NCBI RefSeq assembly: GCF_051020985.1
Contig: NC_134999.1
Span: 24,089,160-24,153,159 of the forward strand
Length of the DNA stretch: 64,000 nucleotides
Reading direction: 5' to 3'
Source: Nomia melanderi
Taxonomy: Eukaryota; Arthropoda; Insecta; Hymenoptera; Halictidae
The position numbers and the translations under genes were made by a program. The notes under the pieces were generated by a model that was not told the origin of the DNA, did not search any database, and worked only from the letters and a program-made list of their open reading frames with translations. Positions 56,641-64,000 of the stretch are shown here, one piece after another (within the stretch, counting starts at the first letter, position 1; each line of letters starts with the position of its first letter).

Positions 56641-57574
56641 ATTATATAGTGCATACTCTGAAAATTTAATAATTTTAACGTACTTTCTTTAAGATTCATT
56701 CAAATATCCAATATTATTCCTGCTGCAATATTAAAACCTACAAAATTCAAAGGGTTGAAACTGACAAAAATCATGAAACAATCAAAACTCTACTTAACCC
56801 TACCACCTAACCAACTCGATACGTTCCAAACCGAAAACTACTTGCTTAACACGCAATCGACCGAGCAAACACAAGATTGCAGAAAAACGAGAGCTGAACG
56901 CAGCTTGATTAATCGTAATATTTAACTAGGCAGCAGGTTATGACGTTCAACCCTGCGGTGCCCATTCTCATTCTCGCCTTCGTTGGAAGTACTTCCATCT
57001 CACCGTTCCCACGCACACCTGCAGTAATTAACTCCTTGGCGTACTATTTACTTTCGCCACTATGCTCGTGTACTATTCTACCATCGACAATCTGGAAGAA
57101 ATGCAGCAAAATCATCCACTCTGCTTCAAGTGGAAATTTTATTTGAAGATAATGCAATGATAATAGCCAAATAGTTGTTTGCTTTGATCCGTGGGTAATG
57201 AATAACGTCGATTCTTGTTAAATTAGTCGAGGAATCTTCATTACGAGTCTCACTCGTTATTGTACGGTTAAGCGAGGCCTATGCAAATGAGATCCACTCT
57301 GCTCCAAACACTTTTCACTCGTGCCCAGGTTTCCCGACCTATGTTTGTACTACAGTCGCATTTCGATTTACACCGTGGATCTCGAAACCTTGGAAATTAG
57401 AAAATATCCGAAGATTCATTTTCTATTTTTCTCCCTTTGTATCGATTAAGGTTGATCGATGAAATTTAAACTTACCTTAAGACACTTTAAGTCACGATTT
57501 ACAGTTATATAGTAATTTTCAACATTTAGTGAAGAATTTCAATTGTAATTTGAACCTTATATTGCCTTAAATCT
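56641..57574. other. non-coding, no element recognised
   Basis: A/C-rich around 56700-56900, mildly CpG-rich 56930-57110 and 57190-57380. A 68-codon + frame (56940-57146) is unrecognised. Confidence 0.45.
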
Positions 57575-58210
57575 AGTACCAGTGGATTTCTGAGATTGCG
57601 CCGATTAAAACGAGTCCAAACACGATAGGAATCGGACTAGTTTTAGAAATCTAATGTAATGTTCGAAACTAATGGCTCGTTTCCATGAAGTCGATGAAAC
57701 TAGACCGATTTATGTCGTGTTTGGGCTTGTTTTACTCAGCACAATCTCAGAAATTCACCGGCACTACATTTTAGAAGGCAAAATCGAAATTGATCTTAGC
57801 TAGTTTCAGGAATTTAACATAATTCTCAAAATTAAAGCTCCATTTCCATGAAATGGATGAAAGTAGACCGATTCCCATCGTGTTTGGACTCATTTCAATC
57901 AGAATAATCTCAGAAATCCATTGGCATTACATTCAAAAAGCTAAGATCGAAATGAATTTCATATAATTCTTAAAATTAAAGGCTCGTTCCCACGAAATCT
58001 GAACCTAGTCCAATTCCCACTGTGTTTGTACTCGTTTCAATCGCAACAATCTCAGAAATCCACGTTCACTACATTCAAGAAGCTAAGATCGAAATTAACT
58101 TCAACTAGTTCCACGAATTTAACATAATTCTCAAAATTAAAGGCTCGTTCCCACGAAATCCGAACCTACTCCGATTCACACCGTGTTTGTACTCGTTTCA
58201 ATCGCCAGAA
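57575..58210. repeat. family B with ~161-bp tandem expansion, second locus
   Basis: Same organisation as 49310-49880: a + arm (57605) faces a - arm (57708), then - arm units at 57871, 58013 and 58174 (steps 163, 142, 161). The two loci therefore share the expansion, not just the element. Confidence 0.95.
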
Positions 58211-58289
58211 CCTCACGAATCCATTAATCAAAGTTTCCTCTACACAAAATCCCTCCTAAGAAAGTTCTCCAATCGCATAATATCGTCTC

Positions 58290-58870
58290 ACCCTTGTCCA
58301 CCCTCCCGAACAGCGTATCACGCTGCCACTGCTCGACCGTCCAGCTTCCGGCTTGTCGAGGGACTCGCCACTCAGCGGCGGGGCTGACAACCGAGCACTA
58401 ATCCTGCAGATCGTACCGGGCGAATGCTAATCTCTCAGAATACGGTACACGGAGAAATTCCGCAAAAAAGCATTCGACGAAACGGGGGAAGAAAGTAAAT
58501 CCCGATTGGCGGGGGCGGCCGGTTAGCTGCGCCGCGGCCCGCTTTATATCCGGGAATTTCGTCACATCCCCGACAGTGGTCTCTGAAAAATTCAGCGGCG
58601 AACGGGACGAGGCAGTTGGAAATCTACGCGAGTCGAGTGACGTTGCCTCCCTGTGTACACAGACGACCGTCGGAACAATGGAGTCACTCGTATGCGGGCA
58701 GACGTCTCGAGCTGCTTCTCGTATCTGCCACTTTCCGAACGAATCGCGAGACAGATTATCCGAGCTGCGCTCCCTGCCGCGGCCGCCATTGCGCCACTGC
58801 CGCTGCGGCGCATATGGCTATTTAGAGATGGAACACGGAAATCTGGCTTCCGGGAAGGAAAATTGACTGA
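58290..58870. other. CpG-rich island
   Basis: CpG-dense, with frames of 66-96 codons in several phases on both strands, none recognised. The right flank is G/T-rich and duplicated. Confidence 0.6.
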
Positions 58871-59900
58871 TGAGACGAATGAAATTGATCGGGATGGAAG
58901 TTTGAGGTTTCTGGAGGCGTGTTGAGTGGTCTTTGTTGCAGGGAACCTGGCAGTTTTGTCTGAGTGGTTGGATTTTAGGGTGTATTACTGTGTTAGGTGA
59001 GTGGATGAAATGGGGAAATCTCGCTTCCAGGAAGGAAAATTGACTAATGAGACCGATGAAATTGTCCGGGATGATAGTTTGAGGTTGCTAGAGTCGTCCT
59101 AAGTAGTGTTTGTTGCAGGGAACCTGGCACTTTCGTTTAAATAGCCGGATTTTAAAGCGAATAACTGCATTATGTGAGTCTTCGGCTGTGAAAAATGATT
59201 AGCTGACGCGTTTTTGCATACTAATTGGGTCCTGGTTAGGTTAACAATGTATTGTTAAGTAGTACTTGTTGCAAAGAATGATTTTTATTTGTAAGATATG
59301 AAGTTTCTGCATATTTATTGTGCTTATTGGGGAATATAACGTTGAAATTCGAACGTAAAGCATTCGTTTTTATTACGAAAACTTCGTAAAACCCCCATAA
59401 TGAAGACAAAAATACCGTATGTCTGGCTCTGTACCTCATAACTTTTTCTTAAGCACTTCCGTCTATCACTCATACTTTTTAAGTTACCGAGTTCTCCACA
59501 GGAAACGACCACCTGTAGGCAAACCCTCAAAATTCCACGATTCGCGCGAGGAAAATTGAAGATTATGTGTTGCTAAGTAGTCTCTGCTGCACAAAATCAT
59601 TTTCACTTGAAAAACACAAATTTTCTGTGAAGTAATAACATTTCTGCAGTTATAGAATTTTGAAATTCAAACGCAAAGTGACCATTTTCATCGAAAAACT
59701 TCACAAGTTTCTGAATTGTCCACAGAAAACGACCGACTCTAGTCAAATAAAATTGAAGTTTATGTGTTTCTAAGTAGTTCTTACTATACAAAATGATTTT
59801 CATTTGGAAAATAAATATTCTGTACAAATCAATTCCGTTTCTCCATTCATATAACCTTTAAAATTCAAACGCAAACCCTCAATTTCCACCAAAAAACTCC
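58840..59900. repeat. 177-bp duplication followed by decayed units
   Basis: GAAGGAAAATTGACTGATGAG (58856) and its copy (59033) lie 177 bp apart and share GTTGCAGGGAACCTGGCA. CTAAGTAGTNNTNNTTGCA phrases continue near 59255, 59573 and 59771, with increasing A/C content toward 59900. Confidence 0.85.
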
Positions 59901-59929
59901 CCAATTTCCCATAAAACATTCACCGAGTG

Positions 59930-60260
59930 CGACTCGGCGCGAAGCTGACGATCCGCTTCGTCTCGCGGTACACAAGGCTTCGCAGCGAACGCGGGCCATA
60001 CTGTTCCTAGATGAATATTCGGAATTACAATTAGAACAAGCCGGTGATCTCTCTCTCCGGCTGCGTCTCGCAGCTTATTGCGCGGACCGGTGTTCCACGG
60101 CGTAGCCGCGTAATCCTGATACAATATGAATGGTAAGTAAGGGATACAACGGTGTTATCGCGGCTGGACATTTGAATAACGGGCTAACGCCGGCGTCCCT
60201 CGAAGCTGACTCGTTTTAAATGTATACTTTACGCAAATTCGCGCTCCCACCGGAATAGTC
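59930..60260. other. CpG-rich island
   Basis: A donor-like ATG/GTAAGT at 60131-60138 follows a ~60-codon + stretch without stop but also without ATG or acceptor. An 81-codon minus frame overlaps it. No family recognised. Confidence 0.5.
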
Positions 60261-60269
60261 ATGGCGGAT

Positions 60270-60520
60270 ATCTGCGGGGAAAGGGAATATTTGATTCAAA
60301 CAGTGTTTTCTTCACGAGTCACAATAAACTAATGATACTGATGATGTAATGATGGAGGGAAACTGGTAGTTTGAACTTAGAATCGATGCATTGTTGCAGA
60401 AACTGCAGAAGAAGTGAAAAGAAATTGCTTTTGCTCGCAAAAAAGACGTGTATCAATAATGTAGAAGAAAGGGAATATTCGATTCAAACAGTATTTTCTT
60501 CACAACAAAACAATGGTCAA
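60270..60520 (+). repeat. tandem pair of the GAAAGGGAATATTT repeat
   Basis: GGGAATATTTGATTCAAACAG at 60283 and its copy at 60471, 188 bp apart, each followed by TTTTCTTCAC. Related to 36005-36075. Confidence 0.8.
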
Positions 60521-60689
60521 TATTAATTAAAGCGTACGAACTCAAGTATTCGTTGATCACAACAAACATTAAAATATTACAAAACAAACCAAAGAAACAT
60601 CGGTAGAAACTCAAACTTACAAACTCGACTTTCCCCTCGAACATTCCCAACGCCCCGACAAAAGAAACTGCTCTCTTTAATTCCAAAGT

Positions 60690-61230
60690 ATGCCAGCCGA
60701 TAAACGCATTAATACGCGTCCCACATCGCTTTTCAATCAGAGCAGCGGAAACCGCGGAATTTTTCCGAACAGAGAAACGCAACGCGAACGTCGTTTCGTC
60801 AGGCAGCGACTTTTCTTTCCGCAACTGGAGCAGCGAGTCGCGGTTTCCCGCGAGGGGGGGATAATGAAAATAATTATCGGGCAGCGGATCTGCGAGCGTG
60901 TAAGACGACAATTGTTTGGAAACCGTTCCCAAGCCGCGCTCTGAAAGGAATCCGAGACAAAAGGGGACGTTCTCCCGCGTACTCGGTTATTCGCGGCGCG
61001 AGCGTGTGCGTCGGCCGGTCAATTTCGAAGACCGGTGTCACACAATAACGGGGACACCTCGAGGAATGATCGATACGCGTGCCGAGGGTGTGCACGGACA
61101 TACCGGCGGACCCTTGCACGCCTGTGGTCCGCGAATCAATGCGCATCGCGCCACTTCGCGATTTTATGCAACGCGGCGCGCTCCTCTGCATCGGATTCCT
61201 TGGTCGCCATTTTCTGCACGGCCGGTGAGG
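60690..61230. other. CpG-rich island
   Basis: A/C-rich left flank (60560-60680). The 197-codon minus frame (61467-60874) is half MITE and half island and is not a gene I can support. Confidence 0.6.
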
Positions 61231-61299
61231 GTTTAACCCCTTGAACTCTGTGTCCAATATTGCAGCAGTTATAATATTAAATGTTTCAATGAATCTTAA

Positions 61300-61430
61300 C
61301 TCTTTGTGCTCCAGAGGCTCCTCTGAGTCACCGAATGATTTGACACAGCAAAACTGTAAACTTTGATATTTCATAGTAAACTTTGTATAATGCATCAATG
61401 TAAATATGTATAATAATGAAAAAATCAGTA
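61300..61430 (+). mobile_element. family C MITE, partial
   Basis: TTAA at 61296-61299 then CTCTTTGTGCTCCAGAGGCTC and TTTGACACAGCAAAACTGTAAA, matching the left half of the 8941 copy. The right end is lost or lies beyond an insertion (a possible GGGTTAA end is at 61733). Confidence 0.6.
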
Positions 61431-61479
61431 TTAAATTACATAATGCAGGTCTTGATATTTTATTCAATTATATTTGTTA

Positions 61480-61650
61480 ATTATTCATCGTCTGTTTTCC
61501 TTTGGCTGTTTATTTTCTTTGATTATTTGTCAACTGTTATTACATGATGCAGCTCTTGGTTGGGTCTTGGTGTTTTATCCATTTATTTATGTTAATTATT
61601 TATCAACTGTTTCTCCTTATCCATTTATTTTCGTTAATTAGTAAGTAGTT
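61480..61650. repeat. copy of the 56.4-kb T/G-rich repeat
   Basis: TATTTTCTTTGATTATTTGTC, GCAGCTCTTGGTTGGG and TTTATCAACTGTTTCTCC follow in the same order as at 56385-56640. Confidence 0.75.
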
Positions 61651-61734
61651 AATTAGTTAATTAATAGAGAAGGAAAAATTTCAAAAAGACACAGTGAAAG
61701 TCGGAGAAAATTATACTAAATCGACACTCTAAGG

Positions 61735-62100
61735 GTTAAGAAGTCAGTACAATTATTGAGGATAATGAAAGCTATGTAGACCAGTATTGGTATAAATTCT
61801 CATTAATAAACATTGCAAGAAAATAAGAAACAATGGAATTTAGTGGAACGAGCAACAATAAATCCCATGAAAGACGCAAAAATCCGAAAGAAAAGACAGT
61901 AGAAGTCAAATTGATAAGGGTTAATGAGTCAGTACAATTATTGAGGATAATAAAAACTATGTAGACTAGTATCAGCATGAATTCTCATTGGTAAATATAT
62001 CTGAAATATAAGAAACAATAGAATTTAGTGGAACGAGCAACAATAAATCCCACGAAAGAAGCAAAAATCCGAAAGAAAAGACTGGAAGTTGAATCGCTCG
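61735..62100. repeat. 185-bp tandem duplication
   Basis: GTCAGTACAATTATTGAGGA at 61743 and 61928; both copies run through TTTAGTGGAACGAGCAACAA and AAAATCCGAAAGAAAAGAC. High identity. Confidence 0.97.
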
Positions 62101-63429
62101 AAGCTACTACGCCGAAGGGGTAGCTTATACACCCCGGAAATTGATGATTTCCTATATACAGTGTACACGTAAGAAGAAAATTTGTTTCCTGCTGAAACTT
62201 TTATGTACATGGAACTGCAAACACAGCTTTCTCATAACTAATTCGTTTTTCGAATCGGTGTCAAGCACATGGCGAATACCCATGAACCCGTTTCAATGAA
62301 ACTTTACGCTACCATTTCATATAGCATTATCTTCCCTTTATTCTCCAATTGTTTTTCATGAAAAAATTACATTAAATAATCGTTTATTTTCTGTTTCATA
62401 CAATAAAATTCGTTAAATAGTCGTTTATTTTCTGTTTTTGAATCAGAATTGATATCAGTTGCTTTGAATATTTGATTGAATTATTAACATATAATAAAAT
62501 TCATGATAATTTTATTATTATTATTATTATTTAATCCATGAACTGTTTCCAAATCAAAAACAACCAAATTAAATCTTCAAATTAAATTCAAATTAATCAA
62601 ATTAATATCAAAATTAATATAATTATAATATCACCATTAATATCAAATTAATCTCTATAATTCACCTTTGAAAATGCTTCTTACAATTTCCTTTACAAAA
62701 CCTACGAAACAACTCATCACACTAATTACAGTCACAACAATGATCCAATTAATTCTCACTCATACACTTTCAATTTTCGATTAAAAACACAAATATTCCT
62801 ATACATCAAAAGAAAGTCTCGAAACTATAAACAAAATTCCCACGCATTCAAACTCGACCACTAAACATTGCACCAACAATTCGACCGAAAGCGTATTAAC
62901 ATAAAAACTTGTGCAATCCTTCCCCGGCATGCCTTTATTTCGTATATAAGAATGTGAGCTATTTCATAAGCACAATGTGCTCCTTTGCTCATACGAGAGG
63001 AATATATTTCACAGGAATTTTTTAATCAAACTCGCTTTCAACTTATCGTAAATATGACGGCCGAATTCCTTGGCCCACCGTATTCCATTGTAATGTTTAA
63101 TTGTTGTACAAGGTAAATGTTATATGTAGAAATTCCAAACGCGCTGCGACAGCCATTTGCAATCCTTCGATCGATGGAGACAACGTTATTGTTTGATTTT
63201 ATAGGAGTTTCGTTTGTTAATTATTCTGTATATATGCTGTAGTGTTCAAATTTATTAGCATTTCGTTCTACGTGCTCTATATTTCTTGAAATTGTCACGT
63301 GAAACTCTCGGAGAACTGAATTTTTTAGTTTCCGTAGTGCTAAATGAATTTCTTTAATTTCCCAGAGAAACATTTACCTTTCTAATAATTGCAAACAGAA
63401 TACAGGCAGTTTCAGCGTTAAACATCAAA
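62101..63429. other. AT-rich non-coding stretch
   Basis: No element recognised apart from an ATT-rich run at 62505-62535 and AATTAATATCAAATTAA low complexity at 62580-62655. A/C-rich at 62560-62880. Short frames only. Confidence 0.5.
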
Positions 63430-63480
63430 TTTTATAGTTCCACCGAATCAAGTGACAACAAACCTCCCGAGTGCAAAGGG
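63430..63480 (-). mobile_element. family C MITE right-end fragment
   Basis: GAATCAAGTGACAACAAACC then GAGTGCAAAGGG; the left part is missing and the TTAA is mutated to TCAA (63481-63484). Confidence 0.6.
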
Positions 63481-63519
63481 TCAAATATCAAATTTTAGTT
63501 TCAGCTCTCAGAGGCTTAA

Positions 63520-63620
63520 CCCTTTGCACTCGGAAGTTTCTCGCTAGAAATATTTAACATTGACAAAGCTATTGAATACTGCAAAATCAAACGTCAGAGT
63601 CGCCTTCTAATTGTGAAGGG
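63520..63620 (-). mobile_element. family C MITE, internally deleted
   Basis: 101 bp, CCCTTTGCACTCGGAAGTTTC to AATTGTGAAGGG, TTAA at 63516-63519 and 63621-63624. Lacks roughly half of the full-length interior. Confidence 0.85.
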
Positions 63621-64000
63621 TTAAAGGTCAAATTTCAGTTTCACGTGAAATCTTTCATCAATCTGTTTCATCTCTTATTGCAAAGTAATCTAAACACATG
63701 TACAGACATTTCCGTTGAATCAATACGAATGAACAGAGCCTAAACGAATGTTTAAATAACAAACATTAAATAACAATCGTGATGCGTTTCAGAATGCAGT
63801 GACATAGAGAAGCGTAATATCAATTAATTGTTCGTGGCAGTGTTACGTTCACTAATATAGATCTTTGCAATTTACGATCGTGAACATTCACAAACATCCG
63901 TTGATAGAGATTCTTCATTCATTTGTACGTGCTCGACACTTTAAAGTCATTGAATTAGCAGAACGTGTTATTAGAATAAAGAGAAACGAATGAAGAGTGC
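63621..64000. other. AT-rich non-coding stretch
   Basis: Nothing recognised up to the window edge. Confidence 0.5.

Noticed and set aside
58985..59005. GTTAG/GTGAGT as a ratchet site
   Set aside because: The preceding sequence is G-rich rather than pyrimidine-rich, and the duplicated copy 177 bp away has lost the motif.
60130..60140. ATG/GTAAGT donor after a ~60-codon open stretch
   Set aside because: No start codon, no acceptor and no recognised peptide; kept only as a note in the island entry.
60874..61467. 197-codon minus frame
   Set aside because: Half lies in a family C MITE and half in a CpG island, so it is a chance fusion.
61664..61740. Right end of a full-length family C element at 61733
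   Set aside because: GGGTTAA is present, but 61430-61730 is a different repeat, so pairing it with the left end at 61300 is unproven.
1..64000. tRNA genes
   Set aside because: I looked for B-box-like GGTTCRANNCC words and found none with a matching A box and foldable arms; a covariance-model scan would settle it.

Overview
The window looks like 64 kb of gene-desert DNA (intergenic, or part of one or more very long introns) from an insect, most likely a hymenopteran such as a bee. The reasons are AT-rich DNA broken every ~2 kb by short CpG-dense islands, many TTAA-flanked miniature elements, insect-type core-promoter and splice signals, and no operon-like gene packing. Species and gene context cannot be fixed from the sequence. 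I found no open reading frame that I can support as a protein-coding gene, no rRNA or tRNA, no CRISPR array and no transposase.

Three layers make up almost everything. (1) About 28 GC- and CpG-rich islands of 300-700 bp, spaced roughly 1-4 kb apart. (2) Between them, AT-rich DNA built largely from short local tandem duplications whose unit lengths cluster near 145-185 bp (161, 165, 173, 175, 177, 180 and so on), plus minisatellites. (3) Interspersed elements: a ~550-bp family (A, five copies), a related palindromic family (B, four loci), TTAA-flanked piggyBac-like MITEs (families C, D and E, about 17 copies, some nested), a short hairpin family (G), and one 802-bp solo LTR with TG...CA ends and a 5-bp target-site duplication.

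The most striking feature is a strand-composition sawtooth. Just left of nearly every CpG island the + strand is rich in A and C; just right of it the + strand is rich in G and T; the bias decays and reverses before the next island. Homologous units within one tandem array drift in that direction as they approach an island. This is mirror-symmetric about each island and resembles the signature of divergent transcription or bidirectional replication initiation, but at a ~2-kb repeat scale.

The best gene-related signals are on the + strand. A TATA-less Inr+DPE core promoter at 20178-20212 lies in a CpG island, and ~1.2 kb downstream a textbook recursive-splice (ratchet) motif sits at 21420/21421 with a second donor 43 nt further on. 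Weaker candidates are a minus-strand Inr+DPE first exon at 43346-43076 and a TATA+Inr promoter at 48099-48133.
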